Shown here: positions 35,758-44,240 of the stretch, in pieces
Layout: the number at the start of each line of letters is the position of its first letter
How positions within the stretch are numbered: position 1 is the first letter of the stretch
The notes under the pieces: generated by a model
What the model saw: the letters and a program-made list of their open reading frames with translations, nothing else
Database searches by the model: none
Told to the model about the DNA's origin: nothing
Translations under genes and position numbers: made by a program
Source: Halorussus salinisoli
GTDB lineage: Archaea > Halobacteriota > Halobacteria > Halobacteriales > Haladaptataceae
Assembly (NCBI GenBank): GCA_005239435.1
Contig: SZNP01000005.1
Span: forward strand, 1 to 64,000
Direction: 5' to 3'
Length of the DNA: 64,000 nt

Positions 35758-36939
35758 TCACGACGAGGTCGAGGCCGAGTCGTCGGACTCGTCCTCGTCG
35801 CCGAGGTCCCCGAGGTCGCGCTCACCCAGCGAGGGCGCGGCGTCCACGTCCGGCGTGAGCTCCTCGCCGTGAAGCAGATCGGTCACGACGATGCGGACCG
35901 CCTGAATCACCAGCACGAAGAACAGCGGGAGCAGGAAGAAGCCGTACCAGCCGAACAGCATCGGGCCGAGGATGTACGCGAACATCATGATGCCCACGTG
36001 GATGTCATTGCCCGAGATGTACGGCTGGAGGAAGGTCTGGGGCAGGATGTCGAGCGCGAGGAACGACACCACCAGCAGGCCGATGGGGTAAATCATCGCC
36101 ACGCCACCCTGAGTGGACGCGACCAACGCGAGGTACGCGACGAGCGGGACGTAGATCACTTTTCCGACCACGAGCGGAATGAGACTGGTGATTCCGGTCA
36201 GTAAGGCGAGCAGGATGGCGAACGGGATGGTCAGCGCGGGCGGCGCGACGAAGTTGAACCCGTAGTAGACGATCGCCGCGAGGACGGCCATCGTGAGGAC
36301 GAACAGCACGTTGCCGAAGAACACCGTCTCCAGTTCGTCGTCCACGGCGTAGGCGTAGGCGTGGCCCGCCGACCCCTCGGGAGCTATCTCGTCGGTGAAC
36401 CACGCCGCGATGCGGTCGTCGTCCCGGAGCAGGAAGAAAGCGAGGCCGAACGCCAGCGAGAGCACAATGAGGACGTTCGCCACCGTTCCGAGCGCAGACA
36501 GGGCGGCGGTCGCCACCTGCTGAATCCGGCCCGTGTCGGCCGACTGAATCTGCAACGGGTCGTTCAGGAGCGTCTCCACGAAGCTCTGCTGGTTGGTGCT
36601 GAGACTCTCGACGTTCAGCAGGGGCGCGAGCAGTCCGGTTCCCGGCATCCCCGAGAGCGACGATACGTCGCGCAGTCCCGCCAGCGCGACGTAGACGACT
36701 ATCAGGAGTATCGGCGTCACGATGCCCGCCAGCGTCAGTCCGGCCGCGAGTCCGTCGTTGTCGATGTGTTTACTGATGTGGTCAGAGATCGGCCGTGCGG
36801 CGTAGTAGAAGAACACGCCCAGCACGAACATCCCGACGAAGGAGTAGCCGACGTAGACGACCCCGAGCGCCAGCGCGGTGAGGTAGAGCCACCACGCGAC
36901 TCGGTTCCGGTCGCGGTCGATGAACTGGTTCCAGTTCAC
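35758..36939 (-). CDS. AI-2E family transporter-like membrane protein
   Basis: A 393-residue integral membrane protein with seven to eight hydrophobic segments. The family (PF01594) signature segments are seen: FVLGVFFYYAARPISDHISK near the start, FFLLRDDDRIAAWF, and the late AILLALLTGITSLIPLVVGK and ILGPMLFGWYGFFLLPLFF. Although named for AI-2 export, members include Na+/H+ antiporter-like carriers, so the substrate is uncertain. The C-terminal 40 residues are acidic and disordered (DEDESDDSASTSS). It is 31 nt from the SDR gene on the same strand and may share its transcript. Confidence 0.88.
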   Translation of the reverse strand: MNWNQFIDRDRNRVAWWLYLTALALGVVYVGYSFVGMFVLGVFFYYAARPISDHISKHIDNDGLAAGLTLAGIVTPILLIVVYVALAGLRDVSSLSGMPGTGLLAPLLNVESLSTNQQSFVETLLNDPLQIQSADTGRIQQVATAALSALGTVANVLIVLSLAFGLAFFLLRDDDRIAAWFTDEIAPEGSAGHAYAYAVDDELETVFFGNVLFVLTMAVLAAIVYYGFNFVAPPALTIPFAILLALLTGITSLIPLVVGKVIYVPLVAYLALVASTQGGVAMIYPIGLLVVSFLALDILPQTFLQPYISGNDIHVGIMMFAYILGPMLFGWYGFFLLPLFFVLVIQAVRIVVTDLLHGEELTPDVDAAPSLGERDLGDLGDEDESDDSASTSS

Positions 36940-36970
36940 GGGTATCGAACTCCGGAGGGTCTCGGGTCGG

Positions 36971-37783
36971 TCATATCGCGGTCGCTCCGGCCGCCACCGG
37001 GAGCGCGATGCCGGTGACGAATCGGGCGTCGTCGCTCGACAGCCACATGAACGCCGCGCTCACGTCCTCGGGTTGGACGATTTCGCCCAGCACGTTGTCC
37101 GGGCCGGACTGTTCGGCGACTTCGGCCATGTCCTCGCCGATGGACTCGACGATGCCGCCGGTCATCGGGGTGTCGACCGCGGTCGGACAGACCGCGTTGA
37201 CCGTGATGTCGTGCTGGGCCAACTCCATCGCCAGGGTCTTCGTCAACCCCAGTACGCCGTGCTTCGCGGCGGTGTAGTGGCCGAGACCGGGCGAGGCGAC
37301 CATCCCGGCGGTCGAGGAGGTGTTGACGATGCGCCCGCCTTCGCCGCCCTTTATCATGTGCTCGCCGACGTGCTTCGCGCAGAGCCACATCCCCTTGAGG
37401 TTCACGTCGAGCGCGTGGTCCCACGTCTCCTCGTCCAACTCCATCAGTCCGGAGACGGGTGCGACCCCGGCGTTGTTGGCGAGGAAGTCGATGCGGCCGA
37501 ACTCCGAGACGGCGTGTTCGACGCCCGCCTCGACTTTCGCCTCGTCGGACACGTCCATCTGGACGCCGAGCGCGCGCCCGCCGCGCTCCTCGACCTCTCG
37601 GACCGTCTCGTCCAACTCGGTCTCGTCGCCGAGTTCGTAGGTCGATTCGTCGGTCGTCTCGCAGATGTCGGCACACACCACGTCCGCGCCGTTCTCGGCG
37701 TAGTGCAGCGCGTGCGACCGTCCCTGTCCGCGTGCAGCACCCGTAACGAACGCCACTCGGCCGCCGAAGTCGTATTCCGCCAT
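36971..37783 (-). CDS. Mycofactocin-type short-chain dehydrogenase
   Basis: A 270-residue SDR oxidoreductase. The cofactor loop is FVTGAARGQGRSHALHYAE (12-30), catalytic Ser156/157, Tyr170 and Lys174 (HYTAAKHGVLGL). The insertion after the ADIC motif (residues 42-58, CETTDESTYELGDETELDET) and GQGRSHA are the hallmarks of the mycofactocin-coupled SDR subfamily (TIGR03971), whose members hold NAD non-exchangeably and need mycofactocin as electron carrier. No mycofactocin maturation genes are in this window. It may alternatively be an ordinary alcohol dehydrogenase. Solitary, followed by the membrane protein gene. Confidence 0.85.
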   Translation of the reverse strand: MAEYDFGGRVAFVTGAARGQGRSHALHYAENGADVVCADICETTDESTYELGDETELDETVREVEERGGRALGVQMDVSDEAKVEAGVEHAVSEFGRIDFLANNAGVAPVSGLMELDEETWDHALDVNLKGMWLCAKHVGEHMIKGGEGGRIVNTSSTAGMVASPGLGHYTAAKHGVLGLTKTLAMELAQHDITVNAVCPTAVDTPMTGGIVESIGEDMAEVAEQSGPDNVLGEIVQPEDVSAAFMWLSSDDARFVTGIALPVAAGATAI

Positions 37784-37865
37784 AGTTCTCCGGAGGACCG
37801 ACGGTAGCGAGCGACAAAACGCTGTTCGCCGACTCGCCGGTCTTCACCGTCGAGTTTCGCTTCGG

Positions 37866-38441
37866 TCAGTCCTGCCACGCCGCGTAGAGACGACGCCCGA
37901 CGACGCCGAGACCGACGAATCCGAATACTGCGGTTATCAGGTCTCCGAGGACTGGAATCGCTCCGAGGGCGGCGAGTACCAGCGCGCCGACCGCGGCGGT
38001 TTTACCGCCGACGCGACCGTCCGCACCGACGAGCAGACTGCCGACCCAGACGATAGTGACCGCGTTGCCGACGAGTCCGACGATTGCGAACGCGATGGCT
38101 CCGGGGATGGCGACGAGGAGTCCGACGATAGTGATGGCGAGCAGGAAGAGCAGAACGGGGACGCCGATGCCGACGAGTAATCCCCAGAGGAAGGCGCTTA
38201 CGGGGTCTTCGCGGAGTTCGGCCACGGTCTCTCGGGCGTAGCTCGGGCCGAAGACCACGAGCGCACCGGCCAGCAGGAGATTGGCGACGAGCGCGCCGAG
38301 GAATCGCATCTCGATTCGGAGGTCGAACGAGGGTTCGACGCCCGGTGTCTGTGCGGCGGCGACGCCAGCGAGCGCGACGACGGCGAGGAGACCGCCGCTA
38401 CTGGCGGCTAACCGTCGAAGGGACCGACGAGTGGAGGGCAT
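37866..38441 (-). CDS. Membrane protein, DUF8173-like
   Basis: A 191-residue protein with a cleavable-looking signal (RRLAASSGGLLAVVALAGVA) and about four further hydrophobic segments (FLGALVANLLLAGALVVFG, LLVGIGVPVLLFLLAITIVG, IVGLVGNAVTIVWVGSLL, AVGALVLAALGAIPVL). The pattern of a short exposed N-terminus and polar-poor helices resembles haloarchaeal proteins with bactofilin-adjacent DUF8173. Function unknown. Confidence 0.7.
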   Translation of the reverse strand: MPSTRRSLRRLAASSGGLLAVVALAGVAAAQTPGVEPSFDLRIEMRFLGALVANLLLAGALVVFGPSYARETVAELREDPVSAFLWGLLVGIGVPVLLFLLAITIVGLLVAIPGAIAFAIVGLVGNAVTIVWVGSLLVGADGRVGGKTAAVGALVLAALGAIPVLGDLITAVFGFVGLGVVGRRLYAAWQD

Positions 38442-38538
38442 CGAACGCCACGTCTCGCCGACACCACTAACCGTTTTCGGACGACACTCCGCGTCTGCTC
38501 GTACTTTCGGTGACTCCCGTCGGACGGCACTCGGTGCG

Positions 38539-38592
38539 GCAAACCACCGAGACGCGCTCGACCACGCAAACCACCGGGATGCGCTCGGTGAT
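38539..38592. repeat. Two 27-bp imperfect tandem repeats in an intergenic region
   Basis: GCAAACCACCGAGACGCGCT and GCAAACCACCGGGATGCGCT begin units of 27 bp at 38539 and 38566. The 315-nt gap 38442-38756 otherwise shows nothing I can support as a gene. The region before 38757 has the start context of the next gene with GTCGCATGG. Confidence 0.5.
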
Positions 38593-38756
38593 ACAAACTC
38601 TCGGGTGGGACTGAAAGGGCCGCCCGGTCGCGTTCACTTCAGTCGCTCCGGAAGCAACTATTTCTGCGCGGGCGGTGCGGAGTGAGTAGAGGCTCTCGGA
38701 ACCGAAACTTCCCCCGTCGCCAACGTCCCTAAACCCCGCGAACCCCTACCCGTCGC

Positions 38757-39278
38757 ATGGTCAACGCCTTCTGGCTGGACCGCGACCTCGACCAGACGGC
38801 GCGATGGCTGGTCGATTCGCACGTCCTCTCGTCCGTCTTCGAGAACGCGATGGTTTTGACGACTGCGGTGCAACTCAATGGCTACGCCGAGGGCGACCCC
38901 GAAGTCCGCGAAGCCCTCTACTTCACCCACGCCGACCACCCGCTAACGCGGTGGGCCGCCGCCCACTACGACAACTGGGCCTACCTCCGGGCGTACGCCG
39001 AGGCCGCCCACGAGGAGTGGCGCTATCGGTGGGACCACCCGCCGGAGAAGACCCACGGGAGTTGGGCCACCGTGGAGTCGCTGGACGAGGCGGCCGTCGC
39101 CGCGCTCGACTGGCCGGGCGAACCGGGCGACCCGCCGCAGGTGACGGGCGAGTGGCAGGCCGACGACTACGTTGAGGCGTACCGACTCTACTACGCCAAC
39201 GAGAAGCGTGACCTGTTCGAGTGGTCGAAAGACAGGACGGCTCCGCCGTGGCTGGAGGCGTATCGCCGCGGCTCGTGA
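38757..39278 (+). CDS. Conserved protein resembling uncharacterised phage proteins
   Basis: A 173-residue protein. The pattern NAFWLDRDLDQTARWLVDSH, then ENAMVLTTA, HPLTRWAAAHYDNWAYLRAY, HEEWRYRW and HGSW matches a family I remember from tailed phages (D-rich start, HxDxHV helix, HP...W...N..WL, EYxYR, then a terminal YYANEKRDLFEWSKDRTAPP segment). The family's function is unknown. In a phage such proteins lie among metabolism genes. Here it sits alone between an intergenic repeat and a repeat-rich stretch, which may be a trace of past transfer. Confidence 0.7.
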   Translation: MVNAFWLDRDLDQTARWLVDSHVLSSVFENAMVLTTAVQLNGYAEGDPEVREALYFTHADHPLTRWAAAHYDNWAYLRAYAEAAHEEWRYRWDHPPEKTHGSWATVESLDEAAVAALDWPGEPGDPPQVTGEWQADDYVEAYRLYYANEKRDLFEWSKDRTAPPWLEAYRRGS

Positions 39279-39396
39279 TATGGGTACAATTATTGCCTTT
39301 AACTAACGAGCTATACTTTTAGAACATCATTTTATTGTTTAAGGAGATGTAATTATTTCTCACCGCCGTGGTGCTAGCTCCTCTCGATACGAGGGA

Positions 39397-39480
39397 GCAC
39401 CGCGACTGTACCGCGGCAGCACCTACGACCGCACCGCAACTGCACCACGACAGCATCTACGACCGTACCTCGACTGTGCC
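39397..39480. repeat. 34-bp tandem repeat (about 2.5 units)
   Basis: Units of 34 bp at 39397-39430 and 39431-39464 share 29 of 34 bases (each starts GCACCGC and ends CTACGACC), and a third partial unit runs to 39480. They sit in the 462-nt non-coding gap 39279-39740, whose left part (39279-39360) is AT-rich. Confidence 0.75.
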
Positions 39481-39517
39481 AGGACCGCAGACGAGTCGGC
39501 GAAGGTAGCCACTCTGT

Positions 39518-39555
39518 GAGCCAATCATACCGCACCGCGACCGCACAGCACCGCG
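39518..39555. repeat. Dispersed intergenic motif shared with 19032-19058
   Basis: GAGCCAATCATACCGCAC at 39518-39535 differs by one base from GAGCCAATCGTACCGCAC at 19032-19049, and both are followed by AGCACCGCG (39547-39555; 19050-19058). The two copies lie in unrelated gaps 20 kb apart. Confidence 0.65.
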
Positions 39556-39576
39556 CCCCCGTACCTCCCCGCTTGC

Positions 39577-39623
39577 GCCTGCGCTCGGCCGCGACCGCAC
39601 CGCAGATGCGGCCGAGCGCAGGC
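39577..39623. repeat. 16-bp perfect inverted repeat
   Basis: GCCTGCGCTCGGCCGC (39577-39592) is followed after a 15-nt loop by GCGGCCGAGCGCAGGC (39608-39623). This is a perfect stem. It is followed by two 26-bp tandem units (39636-39661 and 39662-39687, both starting GTGGACTG and containing ATTCACGAAACCC) and part of a third. Confidence 0.8.
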
Positions 39624-39740
39624 ACGGCGCGTCCGGTGGACTGTGAGGATTCACGAAACCCGTGGACTGCACCCATTCACGAAACCCGTGGTCTACGACC
39701 CTCCGCGAAGGGCCGTCCTGCGGCGGTCGTCCTCGGGTAG

Positions 39741-40241
39741 TCAGTCGTCCGAGGCGGTGCCGTCGGTCCCGGTTCCGTCGGCGTCGGTTCCGTCGGTGGT
39801 CGAAGTCTCGCCGCCGCCCGTCGCGCTCGCGCCATCGAGCGTCCTGTACCCGGCCGCGACCGCGTAGAGACCGACGACGGCGAGACCGCCGCCGGCGAGC
39901 GCCGTCTCGACGGACGAGATGAGCCACGTGAACTCGTAGACGTGCGCTTCTATCGCGCCGACGACCATCGCGGCGACGAACCACGCCCCGGCGGGGACCG
40001 CGATGCTCGCGTTCTCGTAGAGGACGGCCTTCGTGTCGCCGACGGTCGGCGGGAGGACTTCGGCCGAGAGCGAGACGCCGCGGACCGCGACGTAGAGCGC
40101 GGCCATGACGACGCCCGCGGTGGCGACCGTGCCGCCGACGTTCTGGAACTGGGCGATACCCGCGAGCAGGTTCCAGAACAGCAGAATCGCGGCGACGGGG
40201 ACGGCTTCCGCGGCCATTCGCTTCGGAGGGAGGACTACCAT
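39741..40241 (-). CDS. Membrane protein of unknown function
   Basis: A 166-residue protein with four hydrophobic segments (AVPVAAILLFWNLLAGIA, GGTVATAGVVMAALYVAV, IAVPAGAWFVAAMVVGAIE, ALAGGGLAVVGLYAVAAG) and a Thr/Gly/Asp-rich tail. I do not recognise it. It is divergent from the glycosyltransferase gene at 40343, with 101 nt between starts. Confidence 0.7.
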   Translation of the reverse strand: MVVLPPKRMAAEAVPVAAILLFWNLLAGIAQFQNVGGTVATAGVVMAALYVAVRGVSLSAEVLPPTVGDTKAVLYENASIAVPAGAWFVAAMVVGAIEAHVYEFTWLISSVETALAGGGLAVVGLYAVAAGYRTLDGASATGGGETSTTDGTDADGTGTDGTASDD

Positions 40242-40342
40242 GTCCGGTCGGTCTCGCGCGGTCCCCTTAAAATATCGTCTCTATCGTCCGAGAACCCCCG
40301 ATTGGCCGACGAACATTAGTCGGCCAGCGCCGTCTCTCCTCC

Positions 40343-41596
40343 ATGCACCTTCTCGTGGCCGCCCACGACTTCTACCCCGACCCGGGGTCCGGCGGCACGG
40401 GCCGGTACGTCTACGAGACGACCAGGCGACTCGCCGACCGAGGTCACGACGTGTCGGTCCTCACGCGCCGCCGCGGGGACGTACCCGCACGCGAGACGAT
40501 TGCCGGCGTCCGAGTCGCACGCTACGACCTCGAAGTCGCCGACCGCTCCGCGTCCGAAATCGCGGCCCGATTCCCCGACGCGGTCCGCGCGGTCCGCGAC
40601 CACCTCGACGCCCTGCCCGACCCCGACCTCGTGAGCTTTCAGGGCACCGTCACCGACCCCCTGCTTGACCTGCTGGTCCCCGACGACGTTCCCAGAAGCG
40701 CGACGTTCCACAGTCCGTGGCCCACCGAGTATCGCATCCGGGCGGGCCACGAGCGGTCGGTCTCGGCCCCGCGCCGCCGCCTCAACGCCGCGCTCCGCGA
40801 GCGAATCGAGCGCCGAATCCTCGCCGACTGCGAGCGGGTCCTCGCGCTCAGCGAATTCATGGCCGGGAAACTCCGCGAGGTCCACGGCCCGATTGCGGAC
40901 CCCGCCGTCGTCCCCGGCGGCGTGGACACCGAGCGCTACCGCCCGGACGCCGGAACCTACGGCCCGATGCAGTCGGTCGGCGAGCGCGGGCGCGACCCCG
41001 TTTTGGAGACCGACGGCGGCGCTGGCGACGCCGGCACAGACTTCCTCACGGTCCGCCGCCTCTCGCCGCGGATGGGTCACGAGATGCTCCTGCGGGCCTT
41101 CCGTCGGGTCGTTCGCCACCACCCCGACGCTCACCTCTACGTCGCCGGCGACGGCCCGCTCCGCGAGGAACTGGAGGGGAAGGCGGTCGACCTCGGCATC
41201 TCGGACCGCGTGACCTTCCTCGGGTACGTCCCCGACGAGGACCTCCCTCGCGCCTACGCCACCGCGGACTGCTTCGTCCTGCCGACCCGCCGACTGGAGG
41301 GGTTCGGTCTCGCCACCCTCGAAGCCCTCGCGTCGGGCACGCCTGTCGTCGCCACTCCGGTCGGCGGGACGACCGAGATTCTGTCGGGACTCCGGAGCGA
41401 CTCCCGCGTCCCGACCGAACCGGTCGTCGAGTCGGTCGACGCCGCCTCGCTGGCCGACCGAATGGACGCGTGGGCCGACCTCGCGCCCGCCGAGCGCGCG
41501 GCCGCGGGCCGGGCGTGTCGCGACCACGCTCGCGAGAGCTATCGCTGGGAGCGGACCGCCGACGCGCTGGAGAAGCAGTACCGAAACCTCGTCTGA
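40343..41596 (+). CDS. Glycosyltransferase family 4
   Basis: A 417-residue GT-B glycosyltransferase. MHLLVAAHDFYPDPGSGGTG and RYVYETTRRLADRGHDVSVL are the acceptor-domain start; the donor domain has VVPGGVDTERYRPDAGTYGP, LYVAGDGPLREELEGKAVDL, YVPDEDLPRAYATADCFVLP and the EGFGLATLEALASGTPVVAT block with the EX7E motif (Glu of EGFG and Glu of EALA). It transfers sugars from a nucleotide-activated donor, probably to a surface or lipid acceptor. The next GT gene is convergent, with 42 nt between. Confidence 0.93.
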   Translation: MHLLVAAHDFYPDPGSGGTGRYVYETTRRLADRGHDVSVLTRRRGDVPARETIAGVRVARYDLEVADRSASEIAARFPDAVRAVRDHLDALPDPDLVSFQGTVTDPLLDLLVPDDVPRSATFHSPWPTEYRIRAGHERSVSAPRRRLNAALRERIERRILADCERVLALSEFMAGKLREVHGPIADPAVVPGGVDTERYRPDAGTYGPMQSVGERGRDPVLETDGGAGDAGTDFLTVRRLSPRMGHEMLLRAFRRVVRHHPDAHLYVAGDGPLREELEGKAVDLGISDRVTFLGYVPDEDLPRAYATADCFVLPTRRLEGFGLATLEALASGTPVVATPVGGTTEILSGLRSDSRVPTEPVVESVDAASLADRMDAWADLAPAERAAAGRACRDHARESYRWERTADALEKQYRNLV

Positions 41597-41638
41597 CCGT
41601 TCGCCTTTCAGTCTCCCGCGCTTCGGTCTCCCTCCGCT

Positions 41639-42856
41639 TCAGTCCCCGCTCGCCGGTCGCTCGGCCGGAGCGTCGGCGGGCTTTTCCGGAACGTCCGCGT
41701 TCGGCCGGTCGAGCGCGTCGGCGACGATTCGGCGAATCCGGCGCTGGAATCGCTCGCGGCCGAACCGGCGTCGAATCGCGCGCGGCCCCATCTGTCCCCG
41801 GAGGTCGCGCTGGAGGTCGGGGTCGGCCACGACTCGTGCGACCTTCTCTTTCGCGTCTTCGACGCTCTCGTACAGCAGTTCCTCGCGGTCGTCGACGATG
41901 GCGTGCTGGCCGCCGTCGTTCGGGACGAACGGAATCGCGCCGCCCGCCGCGAGTTCGGCGACCGCCATCCCGAAGTGTTCGTACTCCTTGCCGTGGATGC
42001 CGTACTTGTGGTCGCAGATGCGCTCGACCAGTTCCTCGCGCGGGACCTCGCCCTCCAGTTCGACGTACTCGCGGCCTGCCGCGAGGGCTTCGACCTCCTC
42101 GCGGTACTCGTCGTCCACGGTCGGGCCGATGACGTGGAGGTGGACGTCGTGCCCCTGCTCGCGGACGCCCGCCGTGATTTCGATTAGCTCTCTGATGCGC
42201 TTGCTGCGCTCGATGCGGCCCACCGTCACGATGCCGTCCTCGCGCTCGTCCCACGGCCGGTCCTCGAACTCCCGGGTGTCGATGGGCGGGTGGAGGACTT
42301 CGGGTCGGGTTCCGTAGGCGTCTTCGACCACGTCGGCGGTCCAGTCGGAGTTGGCGAGCAGGGCGTTCTGGCGGATGTCCTCGCGGTTCACCCCGGCGAC
42401 CCACGTCGCGAGTCGCTCGTAGAGCGAGTCCTCCTCGATGGTCGGGTGGAAGATGTGTTCGCGGTCGTCGCAACTCACGGTCCAGTCGAACGGGAAGTGG
42501 ACGTACTGGACCGAATCGGATCCGAGTCCGAGTTCGTTGATGGTGCTGACCAGCAGGTCGAACTCGTCGCTCCGCCGACTGGCGTACCGACCGAGCAGGG
42601 CGTTCTGAAGCACGTAGTACTTCAGGCCGAACTCCTCGTTCATCCACGGAGCGAGATAGCCCGCCCGCTCGACGGTGAGGTCGTCGGTATCGACGCTCGT
42701 GTCGAAGTAGTCGTTGAGTTCGTCGAGGTCGGGGTCGGTCAGGGTCAAAACCGTCACGTCGTGGTCCTCCTGCAGGGCTTCGAGGACGTTCATCGCGACC
42801 GCTTCGCCACCCCCTTTGGACATCAGATCCATATGGACGACTGCGATTTCCCCCAT
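41639..42856 (-). CDS. Glycosyltransferase family 4
   Basis: A 405-residue GT-B protein. The N-terminal part begins MGEIAVVHMDLMSKGGGEAV and reads VLTLTDPDLDEL. The C-terminal donor domain reads IVTVGRIERSKRIRELIEIT, LHVIGPTVDDEY and KYGIHGKEYEHFGMAVAELA, with the EX7E pair in EHFGMAVAE. This resembles ALG11/GT4 mannosyltransferase-like enzymes. The acceptor is unknown. C-terminal residues 380-405 are disordered (DVPEKPADAPAERPASGD). Confidence 0.9.
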   Translation of the reverse strand: MGEIAVVHMDLMSKGGGEAVAMNVLEALQEDHDVTVLTLTDPDLDELNDYFDTSVDTDDLTVERAGYLAPWMNEEFGLKYYVLQNALLGRYASRRSDEFDLLVSTINELGLGSDSVQYVHFPFDWTVSCDDREHIFHPTIEEDSLYERLATWVAGVNREDIRQNALLANSDWTADVVEDAYGTRPEVLHPPIDTREFEDRPWDEREDGIVTVGRIERSKRIRELIEITAGVREQGHDVHLHVIGPTVDDEYREEVEALAAGREYVELEGEVPREELVERICDHKYGIHGKEYEHFGMAVAELAAGGAIPFVPNDGGQHAIVDDREELLYESVEDAKEKVARVVADPDLQRDLRGQMGPRAIRRRFGRERFQRRIRRIVADALDRPNADVPEKPADAPAERPASGD

Positions 42857-43084
42857 CGTATCGGTCCTCTGTAACGAACAGGGTCCGGCCGAAGTTAGGT
42901 ATTCTGGGCGAAGCGAGACACGTCACAGGCCGGGTAGGAGCGACTGTAAGTCCGAAAACGTATTGTCGGAAAGTGACGCGACGACGGTGGTACACGCTCG
43001 GCGTCTCTTCAAATGCAAGCCCCTGAACCCGAATTTTAGATTTAAACCAACAGATTTACATTGAGTACATCCGCGGCGCAGGGT

Positions 43085-44137
43085 ATGGAACTACGACTCG
43101 GTGCGGTCGGGTTAGGTGGACTCGGGAGTCTCGAACTCGGAGTGTACGACGAGATGGACGACGTGGAAATCGTCGCGGGCGCGGACGTGTCCGATGGCGC
43201 GCGCGAGGCTTTCGCCGACGAGTACGACGTACCGACCTACGAGAGCCACGACGAGATGCTGGCCACACACGACCTCGATGCGGTGAACGTCGTCACGCCG
43301 CACACTCTCCACTACGAGCAGGCGATGGACTGCTTCGCGGCGGGCGTGGACGTGTTCCTCGAGAAACCGATGGTAACGGGCATCGATAACGCCGTGGATC
43401 TCGTGGCCGCGGCCCGCGAGCAGGGTCGAGTCCTTCAGGTGGGCTACCAGCGCCACTTCGATCCTCTCTTTCGGGAACTCAAGCGAATCGTCACCTCGGG
43501 CCGAATCGGCGAGATCCACGCCGCCAACGCCTCCCTCGGGCAGGACTGGATAGAGATTCAGCGCGGTTCGTGGCGGACCGACCCCGACCTCTCGGGCGGT
43601 GGTCAACTCTACGACTCCGGAAGTCACCTGCTCGACGCCCTCCTCTGGTCGCTCGACGCGAAACCTCGCACCGTCGCGGCCGTGACCGACGACCGCGGCG
43701 AGACCGTGGACGTGAACTCCGCGCTGGCGCTCACGCTGGACCGCGAGGCGGCGGACAGTGGCCCGGTCACCGCCAGCGTCGGCGTCGTCGGCGACGGGAC
43801 CAACGGCGAACCGGACGAGAGTATGGTCCTCTGGGGAACCGACGGCCACGTTCGGTACGCGGACGGCCGACTCACTGTCTTCGAGGACGGCGTGACCTAC
43901 GAGGGCGACGTGGCGGGAGACCGCGACTTCACGACGCTGACTCGGCGCAAACTCTCGGACTTCGTGCGGTCGGTCGAGGACCGGACCGACCCCGCTGTGC
44001 CGGGTTCGTTCGGGCTACAGGTGACCGCGCTGACGGAGTCTGCCTACGAGGCGGCCGAGACGGGCCGGACCGTGGACGTACAGGACAGAATCGAACGGGC
44101 CCGCGAGGACCGCGAACCCGTGCAGACCGAGTCGTGA
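43085..44137 (+). CDS. Gfo/Idh/MocA family oxidoreductase
   Basis: A 350-residue NAD(P)-dependent oxidoreductase of the sugar/inositol dehydrogenase family. The Rossmann start is LRLGAVGLGGLGSLELGVY; the family motif EKPMV is at about 94-98 after DVFLEKPMVTG, and QLYDSGSHLLDALLW is the substrate-site region. The ATG at 43085 (MELRLG) is used rather than the TTG 24 nt upstream. Upstream (42857-43084) is an AT-rich promoter region with TTTAAACCAACAGATTTA around 43042-43059. It probably oxidises or reduces a sugar or cyclitol. Confidence 0.92.
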   Translation: MELRLGAVGLGGLGSLELGVYDEMDDVEIVAGADVSDGAREAFADEYDVPTYESHDEMLATHDLDAVNVVTPHTLHYEQAMDCFAAGVDVFLEKPMVTGIDNAVDLVAAAREQGRVLQVGYQRHFDPLFRELKRIVTSGRIGEIHAANASLGQDWIEIQRGSWRTDPDLSGGGQLYDSGSHLLDALLWSLDAKPRTVAAVTDDRGETVDVNSALALTLDREAADSGPVTASVGVVGDGTNGEPDESMVLWGTDGHVRYADGRLTVFEDGVTYEGDVAGDRDFTTLTRRKLSDFVRSVEDRTDPAVPGSFGLQVTALTESAYEAAETGRTVDVQDRIERAREDREPVQTES

Positions 44138-44185
44138 GTCGGTAGGAGGTCGACCCGACCGACCGTTTGTTTTGGTTTCTCACGA

Positions 44186-44206
44186 TTTTCGGTGATATGA
44201 CGAAAA
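44186..44206 (+). promoter_or_regulatory. Inverted repeat upstream of the Lrp-TRASH gene
   Basis: TTTTCG (44186-44191), a 9-nt spacer, then CGAAAA (44201-44206), 35 nt before the ATG at 44241. Its position suits an operator just upstream of the core promoter, possibly for autoregulation. Candidate only. Confidence 0.45.
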
Positions 44207-44240
44207 GTGTTTCTATCTTGGGGGGACAATCCCTTCGATA

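Noticed and set aside
41046..42995. 649-codon minus-strand frame covering a glycosyltransferase pair
   Set aside because: Extremely Arg-rich, out of frame with the two clear GT4 genes, typical of GC-rich shadow frames.
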